A stretch of DNA of 64,000 bases from Antitrichia curtipendula (taxonomy: Eukaryota; Streptophyta; Bryopsida; Hypnales; Leucodontaceae). The notes below the pieces were generated by a model, which did not search any database, was not told the origin of the DNA, and saw only the letters and a program-made list of their open reading frames with translations. The stretch lies in assembly GCA_951230915.1 (NCBI GenBank), contig OX579639.1, forward strand, positions 21,886,001 to 21,950,000. Reading direction: 5' to 3'. The position numbers and the translations under genes were made by a program. Positions 22,939 to 33,299 of this stretch are shown piece after piece. How positions within the stretch are numbered: the first letter of the stretch is position 1; every line of letters starts with the position of its first letter.

Positions 22939-23071
22939 TTTTAGGTGAAGTTGAATGTAACAACTTATGTTTTTATGTCGCAATGATGTCCAATGTTACA
23001 TTGGACGTTATTGTTGATATAAAAACACAAGTTGTTACATTTGACATCATCTAAATTCTGTCACCTAAAAC
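22939..23071. mobile_element. Near-perfect hairpin element of about 133 bp
   Basis: Two arms meet almost without a loop. TTTTAGGTGA, TGTAACAACTT, TGTTTTTAT and GTCCAATGT on the left are matched in reverse order by ACATTGGAC, ATAAAAACA, AAGTTGTTACA and TCACCTAAAA on the right. The right arm carries a small extra segment. It could be a snap-back MITE or a hairpin-RNA (miRNA/siRNA) precursor. Confidence 0.7.
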
Positions 23072-23279
23072 ACAGATCTCTTATAATGATTGTCTGAGGT
23101 GACCTAAATGAGAAATCCCTTGCCAATGCTAGGAACTCACCAGAGACTTAGCGGAGCAGGTAGCACCGACGCAATAAGTTGCGTACCTATTCAGCATGCA
23201 AACTAAGTTACTTAGTCATTACACAGGAAATTGTCCATTTTCTTTGTAGAAAGCTCCTGCCTGACCTTTTTCCCCATCA

Positions 23280-23555
23280 CAATGGCCACACTAAAGCTTG
23301 AACCGGAGCTCCTCTTTTGCTTAGGTTGGTACATTTGTTGGGCTCACAATTCAATGCAACTTTAGGGTTGGAGCAAAATGGGAGTGTGCATGGCCGTGTC
23401 CGGCAACTTGAGAAATCAGAGACGAAGCTAGCCAATGTTGATGTTAGTATGGAGCTGTCGGGAACGGATTGAAAGCGCACTTCATCTTTTCCCAGGCTTG
23501 CGGTTCACCGCCGCAATGGCAAAATGGGTGGCACCAAGTTCAACGTAAGTGACAT
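23280..23555 (+). pseudogene. Possible gene remnant, unidentified
   Basis: Codon-like sequence not belonging to the repeat families. One plus frame reads GLEQNGSVHGRVRQLEKSE and onward to a stop at about 23470. Further on, the stretch before 23549 could end an exon at a GTAAGT donor. The frames do not join and there is no full ORF. I cannot name a family. The right side runs into the family F element. Confidence 0.2.
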
Positions 23556-23621
23556 CCTCAAGTGCATGTCATGCTTGTTGTTTATGGAATTACTGAAGCA
23601 ACCTACACATTTGTCAATACG

Positions 23622-24021
23622 GGTAGTCACACCTTCTTCACCCCGAGTTCAATTCTCAGAGAATTGAGACGTGCCGCTTTCTCACTGGTTGTCTACGGCT
23701 ATTCAAGTTCAATTTCTTCAAGAATTGAAAGTACCCACTCTTATCCTCTGGAAGTGAAGAAATAGACTTGAAGAAAATTTCTCAGAGAATTTTTTATCTT
23801 GCGCTCCGTAGTTTCACCCCTCTACCAATTTCATCTTTGTTATTGTTGCCGTCTTCACCATCGTCTAACTTTGTAGGTAAACCCATTCTCCGTAGATGAT
23901 CCACACACCAAAAAGGAGTGTCACACCTTCTTCATGCAGGACAACTCCCATTGGTTCCTCTTTCCTCTCACCAACTTCTCATTCTTCAAAAAAAATTCTT
24001 CTTAGAGAAGGTGTGATTACC
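23622..24021. mobile_element. MITE, family F copy 1
   Basis: Inverted termini GGTAGTCACACCTTCTTC and AGAAGGTGTGATTACC, 400 bp. An internal copy of the terminus (GTGTCACACCTTCTTC at about 23918) makes the right third a self-contained subunit. That subunit recurs at 62465-62571 and, inverted, at 46522-46620. Confidence 0.7.
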
Positions 24022-24450
24022 TCTAATGATGCCAGTTGCGGCTTCAAGATCCATTGATTATGGATTAGGTAACCTTCAAGCTGTTTGGGTGGGTTACAAG
24101 GCATAATTAGCTTTGTCCTTGAGTGAAAACTCATGTAACTATTGCCTTAGTGGATGAATATCATGTGGTTACAAACAAACTATCTTGCTCACGGATGAAA
24201 CACTATCAAGCAGACATATGCACACAATCAAAGTTAGTTACAACGTGGCAGTATCACAATAATTATGAATTCAGGTGGAAGTATAGAAACGTGCCAAGCA
24301 TCAAATGCATCTCCAAACTGCATAAGTGATAACCAAACCAATTTGTGACACTTTAAGAAATTCACCTTTCTTCAATTTTTAAGAGCCACAATTGATTAAT
24401 TTGTATTGATTAGCCTTTTGGAGAACAACTCAATGGACAAAAAATGATCC

Positions 24451-25056
24451 TAACTCCTAATAAAAGTCCCAAGGCCTTTGTTTTCCTCAAAAACCACTTA
24501 ATACTTGCCATCTCTAGTGCATTGATTCCAAAAGGTGAAAATGTATATTTTTTGGAAAGTAACAATAGGATCTTATATTTAACTAGTATTAAGTCATGTA
24601 CTAAAAAATTTCATGAATTTTGACCCTATAAATTGAAAAATATCCTCATTTGAAGTCTAGATAAAAGATATATTAGATCATATTCAAGAATTCAGCTGAC
24701 TTTGACTACCATTTGTAGATTGGATGTGCAAATAACCCAAATAAATCATGCCCACATTATTCACCTACTGCCCACCTCTAGCCTCCAACTCTACACCCTT
24801 ATCCTACCTACTCCAAAATCAACTCAATTTTGGTAGCTTAACTTGCCCCTTGAATTTGGTTTTGCAAATAAAGTCATGTAATTTCTTCATTGGATACCTG
24901 ATAGTAATGAAAACTATATATTCACAAAGCTTTTGTAGAACTATAGGTCCTAAAAAAGTCTAAAAAAATGCAATATAAAATGAGACAATAGAAACCTATC
25001 CGAGCTCCAAATTATTCCCTAAGAGAACAAGGGGACAATGGGACTCTAGTGGTTAA
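24451..25056 (-). mobile_element. Internally deleted family A element, reverse orientation
   Basis: The left edge TAACTCCTAATAAAAGTCCCAAGGCC is the reverse complement of the 4796 right end. The right edge GGACAATGGGACTCTAGTGGTTAA is the reverse complement of its left end. About 606 bp against about 940 for the full copy. Confidence 0.6.
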
Positions 25057-25525
25057 AATTGAATTTTTTGAATTTTTTATGAAATTTAAAGTGATAAGAG
25101 AATAGGTACCTATTAGTATTCCTAGACATGTACTAAAACCATTCTTCAAAAAGTTGAAATTCAAGGGATAAGAATCCATCAATATTTTCATAGGAGAGTG
25201 GACTTCAATTAGGATTGGATTATGAATTGGTTGATTTTGTCTTAAAGGCAAATCTAATGAAGTCCCTATTCTTGTCATTTTATATAGTGTTTGAAACAAA
25301 AATGAAATTTTGCCTTGTTCATTTTTGGCGTCTGGATTGGTGCTTGTGGAATTAATGAACATCCTTGTAAATTGGTAGTATGTAAAGAGTGTTTATGAAA
25401 ATTACAATTCTAGTTCTTATGCATTTCTTCTATAATTCTATCTCTTCTAAAAATAAAAATTTCCTTGTTTCAAATTGCGTAAAGGCCAGACCACAAATAG
25501 TGGTGCAAATAGAATTTGCCATATT

Positions 25526-26922
25526 TTAACCCCTAAACGCCCCAGGGGACCAAAAGTGTCTTCAGTCTTCACATAGTTTCAAGTCTAATTCAATGTGGTT
25601 TAACTTTTGCATCCAATGTCCAAATTCAATAAAACTTGTTGGAAAGTTTGCGCTCTCTTTTTTAGTTTTTGTGTTAAAATTTTCATATCAATATAAAGTG
25701 TACTAATTTTTTGTAAGCCAATCGATATTTAGAGGTTTGATTTGAATTCACCAAATTGTAGTTGATGGCTATAACTTTGGAGGTTTATAACTCCATCCAA
25801 TGTTTGTTTTCAATAAAATTCATTAGGTTATGTTCCCTTGAAATCTAGTTAATGTTGTAAAATTTTAATATCGATCCAAGTTGTTTTGAATGTTTGGGAG
25901 CAATATGAAGTTCAAAGTCCCGACATCTTTGAGTTACTATGACTATGAACTTCAGCAGCTTGTTTCTTCTTCATACAATGCTCGTTACTAAATTTTTTTT
26001 CCTGAGAAAGCATGTGCATTGTAGTCTAGTTGTGTAATTAAAATTTTAGATCAATCCAAAAAGTTATTAGTGACTGAGAAGAATTTAATTATTAGTATAT
26101 ATAGTAGAAGCATCCATATTTGACCACTTAAACGATTCCGTGCATATTCTAGAGCAGTGTAAGGCAATCTAAATTTTTTGCCATGTAGGAAGATAGAAAT
26201 CACGGGAATTGCAATTTTTTGGGTAATTTGATGCCTTAGATTGAAATTACAACGACTTTTGGAAGCCCAAAGTTGGTTTGGACCCATATCCAATGTATAA
26301 AGTTTGTCAATTCTGATCATTCAAGAACTGCTTTCCGTTCAATACTTCCTACTTTCTTGCTCACTACATCAGGACATGTGTCATGACCTTATTATTCCAA
26401 CCTTGAAAGGAGAAAAAATCACATTCTAAGCTTTGGTTGGAAATAGTTGCACCTTACAGGTTGGATATGGATCCCTAGTTGGGAATGGGTGGTTCTACCA
26501 TAGAAGAAGGTTCAACCTTAGATGCATTTCTTGCAACTTTTATGCTATTGTTTGACATTTCAAAGCCATTTTGCGTACACAATGAGTTGATTGAATGATA
26601 TTTTCTTTCACCAATATGTTGGTACATTGGATTTGAATCATTCTATAGTTTAAAGTTTTTTCATTTGAATAGATTTAGAAATTGAATTTCACCTCCTAAT
26701 GTGTTGCTAGGAAAATTTCAGCATCCTTTTTCAACACTAAAAAATTATAATCTTGCAATCTATGTGGCCTAATGACTCAAAATTTGATTCACACCATCTA
26801 CAACAAATACACTACAAGATTGTACGGATGACATTTCTATACCTTAGTGACATTTAGATCCATAAGACCTCAAAAGCAATGATGTTTTAAATCCAAAAAT
26901 GCCTTGTACTTTTAGGGGTTAA
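25526..26922 (+). mobile_element. Long TTAA-flanked element, family A-like
   Basis: Ends TTAA-CCCCTAAACG and TACTTTTAGGGG-TTAA, 1397 bp, no transposase ORF. The interior contains repeated GGTTTATAACT/TGACTATGAACTT-like blocks similar in style to the other copies. It may be a distinct subfamily or a composite with a nested insertion. Confidence 0.6.
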
Positions 26923-27940
26923 TGATTACTTAACACTACAAAACAATTACAAAATGGACAACTTAGTTGGAGGTTGCACTAATATTCTAAAAGAAATTGA
27001 ACTAAGGACTATATACTATATTAGGAATCAATCTTGAACCTTCCAAATTATAAGACATTTTTATTGGTATTCATGCAATTTTAGATTATTGAAATCTTTC
27101 AATTTGTTCAACAAGAAGTAGGTGGGTTACATCATATAATCTTCTTTTATTAGAAAGATAAGTACGTGATACTTGTTTTGAGCATGCACACAATCAATTA
27201 TATTACCAAACAAACTAGACAAGCTTTGTAAACTTAAAGTTAGTTATTGGACGTAATCCTCTCTTCCAAACTAGACCAAGACTATAAGTCTTAGAGATTT
27301 ATAGTTCTTACAAGGAGTGTAGGAAATATAAGGTTATCATGTACTCTAAACCATCCCTTCTTTTCCATCCACATTGTACCATTTAATATGTGGCAATGAA
27401 AGTGACTACTAAAGGTTTAAGATCATATATTCATTAATAGATCAAATCATAAGTACTACACTTTGACCTCTTTAACCTTGAAAAGACAAGACCTATCACC
27501 AAAGTACTATGCTAGAAAAGATTTAATTTTTGAACCAATACATGCATTTTTCATTTACATAGTGATCTCAAGTCACCCATTGACCACTTTTTGGCCTTGG
27601 CAGCCTTTTAAGGTTAATCTCAATGCCTATATTCCCAAAATAACAACCAAGACATAATGCCAAGTCCAATTTATGAGACATATTCCATTGGATGGTCAAT
27701 AAAGTGTCATAACTTCTAGTGTTGTCCCTCTTTCTACACCCTTAGATTTGCAAAAAGTACAGATATGGACGTTGTGATTAACTATTAGGACTTGACATTA
27801 TGTCCCATAATACTCTTGAGGCTCCCAGCTCTCGAGCATTATCTAATCCATAATTTGAATTCGAATGTGTGACAAGTGTACTACAATCAATGATACTGTG
27901 GGAAGTGTGTTAGCTACCAGAAGGGCGAACAGCGTGAGCG
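26923..27940. other. Gene-free stretch downstream of the KCS gene
   Basis: AT-rich with no recognisable coding sequence or intact inverted termini. The right edge should contain the KCS 3' UTR and polyadenylation region, since KCS is read leftward. Confidence 0.4.
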
Positions 27941-27943
27941 TTA

Positions 27944-29503
27944 CTAGTCTCGTGACAGCGGCTTGTACGACGGAACTTCCACAGGAAACTTGTCAATACA
28001 ATCCGCCCAGGGTCCTCGCGCGGGCGCTTTCAGCGTTCGCAGCGCCCTCCACACTGCGCTGTTGCACTTGAATCCCGATCCGAAGGCGATCTGCCAGACG
28101 CGGTCTCCTCGTTTGATCCGCCCTTTGGCTTCCGAGTACGCGAGCTCGTACCAGGGCGAGGAGCTCGAGGTGTTTCCGAATCGGTACAAGGTCATCCTCG
28201 ACGGCTCCATGTGCCAATCCGAGAGCTGCAGATTATTCGCCATCTCGTTCAGCACCGCTCCTCCCCCCGCGTGGATGCAGAAATGCTCGAACGCCAGTGT
28301 GAAATCGGGGATATATGGCTTCAGCTTCATTTTGAAGAGCTTGCGGCCCACGAGGGTGGCGAAGAAGAGCAGCTGCTCGGACAGCGGGAGTACCAGCGGA
28401 CCCAGCGTCGTGATGTTCGCTTTCAGCGCGTCACCCGCGACGGACATGAGGTCGCGCGAGAGGGATAGCCCTAAAATGCCCGCGGAATCCTCCTCCTGGT
28501 AGACGCAATCGAAGCTACTCTTGTCCGCGCCCTTGTGGGTTCGCACCGTGTGCACGAGCTGGAACTTGGAGCGGTACTTGGCGGTCCATTTGTTGGTAAG
28601 CAGCATCGCGGCGCCGCCCATACGGAAAATGCAATTGGGGATGATTTTCGAGCGGTCGTTACCGGCGTACCAATTTAGGGTTATGGTCTCAAACGACATG
28701 ACGATTGCGTTGGAATTCGGGAACAATTGGAGTAAATCTTTCGCCAAGTCGATCGCGATGACGCCCGCGCTGCATCCCATGCCGCCCAGGTTCACGCTGT
28801 GGATGTTCCCCCGCATTTTGTAGTGGTTGATGATCATGGCCGAGAGAGAGGGCGTGGGATTGAACAAGCTGCAGTTCACGATCAGAATGGAGATGTCTTT
28901 AGGGTTTACCCCCGTTTTCTCGAAAAGCTCATCCAAAACGCCGAACATGATATCCTCGGCTTCCTTTCTCGCGCTCGCCATGGTGGGATTCGGCGGCGTG
29001 CACATAACCGCTGGCGGCAAGTAGGTTTCGTCCCCGAGCCCCGACCGCTCGATGACCTTCCGCTGGAGCTCGATGCTTTCGGTACTGAAGACGTTCGCGG
29101 CGATGGACTTGGCGATGAAATCCTTCGCAGGTATTTTGTTCTCGGGGTCGGGCTTGTAGCAGGCGTAGTCCACGAGATACACGGGTCGCGGGCGCGTCAT
29201 GTAGTACACGGTGGCGCCGAACGTGAGCGCGCCGGTGGTGACGAGCACGCTCACGAGGTTGAACTCGAGCGTGCGCCAAAGCTCCCCGACGTCGTGGTGG
29301 CTCAAGCGTCCGACCTCCGCGAAGACGGTGAGCACCACGGGCACCATGAGCAGGTACATTGCGTGCGAGATCACGATGTGGTACCCCAGTTTCACGTACT
29401 TGAGGTTCACCGTTTGCAAGAAGTCGGGGATCTTGGGACGGATGTTGATGTCGATGGAGGTGCCCCGAAGGAGCGGCGCTCGCAGAGACTCCATCGCTGC
29501 CAA
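27944..29503 (-). CDS. KCS: 3-ketoacyl-CoA synthase (fatty acid elongase condensing enzyme), intronless
   Basis: Condenses malonyl-CoA with long-chain acyl-CoA in the first step of very-long-chain fatty acid elongation in the ER, feeding cuticular wax, suberin and sphingolipids. The 519 residues match the family length. Two N-terminal membrane segments lie at about 42-64 and 82-101, followed by a FAE1/CUT1-type domain and a thiolase-like C-terminal part. The catalytic triad is intact: C244 in GGMGCSAG, H411 in CIHAGGG and N444 in RFGNTSSSS, with the same spacing as in FAE1. TRPRPVYLVDYACYKP and GSGFKCNSAVW are also family signatures. The start at 29503 (MAAMES) is the first ATG; the second is only three codons later. 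Lack of introns is common in plant KCS genes. The sequence alone does not show which chain length it prefers; the overall look is of the KCS4/9/11 group. Confidence 0.97.
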   Translation of the reverse strand: MAAMESLRAPLLRGTSIDINIRPKIPDFLQTVNLKYVKLGYHIVISHAMYLLMVPVVLTVFAEVGRLSHHDVGELWRTLEFNLVSVLVTTGALTFGATVYYMTRPRPVYLVDYACYKPDPENKIPAKDFIAKSIAANVFSTESIELQRKVIERSGLGDETYLPPAVMCTPPNPTMASARKEAEDIMFGVLDELFEKTGVNPKDISILIVNCSLFNPTPSLSAMIINHYKMRGNIHSVNLGGMGCSAGVIAIDLAKDLLQLFPNSNAIVMSFETITLNWYAGNDRSKIIPNCIFRMGGAAMLLTNKWTAKYRSKFQLVHTVRTHKGADKSSFDCVYQEEDSAGILGLSLSRDLMSVAGDALKANITTLGPLVLPLSEQLLFFATLVGRKLFKMKLKPYIPDFTLAFEHFCIHAGGGAVLNEMANNLQLSDWHMEPSRMTLYRFGNTSSSSPWYELAYSEAKGRIKRGDRVWQIAFGSGFKCNSAVWRALRTLKAPARGPWADCIDKFPVEVPSYKPLSRD

Positions 29504-31270
29504 ATGCTCTTTTTATCCGGAATAATGTCGACTTGCAATGTGTGACGCCACTGGACAACCACAACGCAAGCAATAAATCAGACACAGTGTCACCGCATTG
29601 ACAGTTCGATTGTTGAAACATCATTCTCACTAAATCCTCGAAACACCAACTAAGTGCAAATCTTAAAATTTTAGGGATGCTGATATACAAATTATGTATC
29701 AAGACTTCGTGTACTGTACTGAAACCTCTTCACTGTGACATTCTCTAAACTGGCATTCTACGTTTGATCCCACATACTTGTCACACTATCCCTTACTGCA
29801 GCATACTTGCCACAAATGCTTGCACAGAATCAGAGACATTGATGCCACATAGTCAGTTCAATTGTGGATGCGTTATTCTCACTGAATCCAGGAAGTACCA
29901 ACAACGGCGACATGGCTGCAAAGCTTTAAATTCTCAAACCGAATCGAAGTCCCAAATCACCAATCGAATGTTCTAGAAAATTATTCGACAGGTCACGGAG
30001 TACCTGCATATCACCTACCCTGGTAAACGCTGTACTAAGTCCCTTGCTTGAAGACAAGCAAATTTGGGGAATACCGACATCTCCATGTGGACAGGGCCAA
30101 GCCAAGTGGCTTGAAGCTCTTACACCAAACCCGTCACGCCATTCACGTGATTTACAAAGCAGACAAGAGTCACCAGACGTGTCACGTGAAATGTCTACTG
30201 CATCACCACAGCTAGTTCTAGGACCGTTCTAATTAAGCTTAGGCATGAAATAGCAAGCTCCACCTGATCACTGGAGATACCAAGCGTGAACATACCTTTA
30301 GTTTCCATAATTGAGAAACACGTGCCTGATGCACAACTAACTTAACACGATGGATCGGAAGACACTGAAGCTGGATAAATACAATCAATGTCACAGCTCG
30401 CAGACACTGACGAACAAGTCATCACTGCCCTTCCAAACGAATCAAAAGCCAGGTTCTTTCCAATTTTTTTCCGATGTAACTGCACTCTTCCGTCTACTTA
30501 GTTGCGGTTTTAGTAGTTCCAAAATAAGGTGGGCGCCATACCTGACTTCGAAGCATAGGAGAGTGAACAGTATTGCCATCAAGCCATTAGATTCTAAAAG
30601 AAAGAAGCAATTTTTTCGTTGCAAGCAAAAAGAATCGCTCAGACAATATAGTAAGCCCACACTAGATAGACTTAAAAGAGTGTAGAGAAATCGAAGAAAA
30701 CAGCTTCGAGAGCAGCGGAGAGCATAGACCCAGAAACATACCTCAAAACATTTTCAGCTCGTTACGTTTGACTTCCTAAACCGCTTGGACATGCAATGCA
30801 AAAGTTCGGATCTTCTGTCTCCTTCCTACCACAACGGCTAACCTCGTACAGCTCTAAACCAGTCGAGCTAAGTTAGCCCTACTGACTTTACGTCCTTTCA
30901 GGAACTCCGGAGCAGTGCAGAAATCAGCACGTATGAAAAGTATGTTACAGCTGCTGCTCAAAGTATTCCAATTCCTCGACAAACTAAATAGCCGCCATTC
31001 GAGGTGCACAGAGATACCGCAAGTGAACCTCGAGGAAGCAACTACTCAGTACGGAAGAAACTGAGCTACGACCTCGTGAAACTGAGGGAGCTAGCAACAA
31101 GGAGAAGTCGTCACTCGTCACTGCGATGCATTCCGAGCTACCCAGCTTCAATCAGTAAACGTCACGGTCTGCTGCAGCAGCTCTGGCACCGTGAGCTAGT
31201 TAGTATTCATTAATTACGTTATACACAAACTGAAAGTCACAGTGGCGACAATCATCCCTGCGTCACAGTC
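29504..31270. other. Upstream region of the KCS gene, no other gene recognised
   Basis: About 1.8 kb of balanced composition with no repeat family visible. It presumably contains the KCS promoter (read leftward). ORFs of up to 111 codons, such as 30350-30685, have no recognisable domain and I do not support them as genes. Confidence 0.4.
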
Positions 31271-31274
31271 ACTA

Positions 31275-31570
31275 CACTAAAATTGGTAAATAGTGTTGGT
31301 TACACTAATTGTCAACAATAACACTCATTGTGATTTGCAAAGTTAGTGTTAGAACATTATTTACCCATTCTAACACTATTTTAGCTCTATAGTAAGAAAT
31401 TTGACAACGGGAGGCAAAAACTAAAGTTTCCAAGGAAAAGGCTAGAGTTTCACGGCGGGAGTTAAGTGCCCCTACATTATTTACACATAAAGTACACAAA
31501 AATGGTGTTGGGGGTAAAAAAACAAGGAACAATACTAATTATCATCCAACACTATTTACCAATTTTAGTG
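31275..31570. mobile_element. Young MITE with perfect inverted termini, family G
   Basis: A 28-bp perfect inverted repeat counting the outer CTA and TAG: CTACACTAAAATTGG... at left and its exact complement at right. Inside flanking TA dinucleotides the ends are CACTAAAATTGG and CCAATTTTAGTG. It is 296 bp and non-coding. The CACTA start recalls the CMC/EnSpm superfamily, but the expected 3-bp duplication is not seen, whereas TA is. The perfect termini suggest recent activity. Confidence 0.85.
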
Positions 31571-31818
31571 TAGCTAGTTCGCTTCGCCAGCTCACATACA
31601 GGGCTTTCTAATGGTCCCTCTGTCTAATTACAATTGAACCTAGTTACAATAGACTCTTATAGATTTTAATTACAATTAAGCCTAGTTACAATAGACCCTC
31701 ATAGATTTTCATGTTTTGATTGTGTACATCTTGTATAGTCGATATGAAGAAAAAATTGAAGTTTTTGGTTCAAATGTAGATGTCACATTATGAGTGGGTA
31801 GTGTTGATTATGGGTGTA

Positions 31819-32211
31819 AGGTAGGAGGCTCTGAAATGGAACGGGCATTAAGGACAGACCCTATAAATGGCTATGAAATGGACATGCACAGTCATTGAAT
31901 GAATCAAGGAAAAAAGCATTATCAATTGCAAGAGCCGATCATTTGCTGTGCTTTGCTTTCCCCATCTTTCTTTAGAATTGCAAGTGAACCATTTATAAAA
32001 GACCTAGGGTCATAAATAGTGACTTATGACCCAACTCGTTTGAAAATTCATACGTAATTCAAAAATGCTTGAAAAAATACGAAACCACTTGGTTAGATTC
32101 GCCATCTATTTCTCTTTGTCTGAAAAAATGAGCTAAATTTATTCCCGGCCAGTAAAATACACGAGAAACGTGGACCAGCCCTTAGATGTGCCGTTTTTGA
32201 GCCTCCTACCT
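31819..32211 (+). mobile_element. MITE, family H copy 1
   Basis: TA|AGGTAGGAGGCTC at left and GAGCCTCCTACCT|TA at right: perfect 13-bp inverted termini with TA flanks. It is 393 bp. It shares its interior order (AAATGGA-CGGG, AAATTCATA, GAAAC-ACTTGG-TTAGAT, CTTAGATG) with the copy 470 bp downstream, in the same orientation. Confidence 0.85.
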
Positions 32212-32680
32212 TACATACCTTCAATTTAGTCTCAACTATGATAACTACGTTAAACTTAGCTCAAGCATTGCAATGGAAACTTAAGGAGACCCTGTGAAGT
32301 ACATGAGATTTATTATAACTTACTGTCGGTTATGCGTACAGTAGCTACAGTTAGTAGCTTAAGGCGGCAGGTGGTAGCAGGTGGTGGTGCATCCCTTTTC
32401 TCATAAATACCTTGCATTGTCTATTTACTCTATTATGAAACTGACTGCAAACTCTGGCCTGCGCAATAACTTCGTACCTCCTCCCTGTTAACTTGTGTTG
32501 ACTACTGGGGCGCGCTCAGTCGCCGTGTGTCCCTGTCAGTTCGCAATCGGCATCAGTAGTCCGCACCTATTATTGTCCATACTTCACAACTTACATTAAG
32601 CCGTTGATGCCTTGATGGTAGCACGATAGGGAATTTATTAGTGCGGTCTGTCTTACCTTCCAAGAAAGAAAAAAACATTA

Positions 32681-32993
32681 AGGTAGGAGGTCCTAAAATG
32701 GAGCGGGTTCTAAAACCAATCAAGCTCCAGAGGTATATTTTGCACTTTCCAATGTACAAGAGGTGTGCATTTGAGGAGGTGGTCGGTTTTAGAGCCCACA
32801 AAAATGCACTTTTCTGCAACTTCAGAAATTCATAACTAACTCCACAAAGATTCAAAAAATATGAAACAACTTGGGTTAGATGTCAATTTCTCTTGCCTTT
32901 CAAGGAAAATTTACTGAAAAATATTTTAAGAAGTTCTACCTCCCCAAAAGTCAGCTTCAGCTCTTAGATGAGCAGTTTATGGACCTCCTACCT
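32681..32993 (+). mobile_element. MITE, family H copy 2
   Basis: TA|AGGTAGGAGGTCC at left and GGACCTCCTACCT|TA at right, perfect 13-bp termini and TA flanks. At 313 bp it is shorter than copy 1, mostly in the left half. The ends of the two copies differ at the same paired positions (CTC/GAG against TCC/GGA), so within each copy the termini have stayed matched. Confidence 0.85.
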
Positions 32994-33180
32994 TAAGGTA
33001 ATCTAGCCCATTTGAGATTTGTTTTGCCTTCTTCTTCGGGGAAGCTTAACTCCTTGAAACAATTTTCGGTCAATTCTTGTAGGAAGGAAAATGGAATTGG
33101 CATCTAACCTCCAAGTTGTTTCATACTTTTTGGTCCTTTGTGGAATTAGTTAGGAATTATTGAAGTTGAAACGCAACAGT

Positions 33181-33267
33181 CACTAAAAGCGACGACCTCC
33201 TCAAATGTACACATGTGGTACATTGAAGAAAGTAAGGTGTACCTTTGTGTCATGATCGCTTTTAGTG
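33181..33267. mobile_element. Short inverted-repeat element with CACTA-like ends
   Basis: CACTAAAAGCGAC at left and ATCGCTTTTAGTG at right enclose about 60 bp with further short palindromes (GTACACATGTGGTAC). It is 87 bp long. No clear target-site duplication. Confidence 0.5.
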
Positions 33268-33299
33268 CAGAGTTGCTTTTAGAGCATTATACCTTACTG

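Noticed and set aside
28929..29702. 257-codon minus-strand ORF and 248-codon plus-strand ORF over the KCS gene
   Set aside because: GC-rich shadows of the KCS reading frame. Only the 519-residue frame has domains and catalytic residues.
30350..30685. 111-codon ORF upstream of KCS
   Set aside because: No recognisable motif, basic low-complexity composition, no splice partners.
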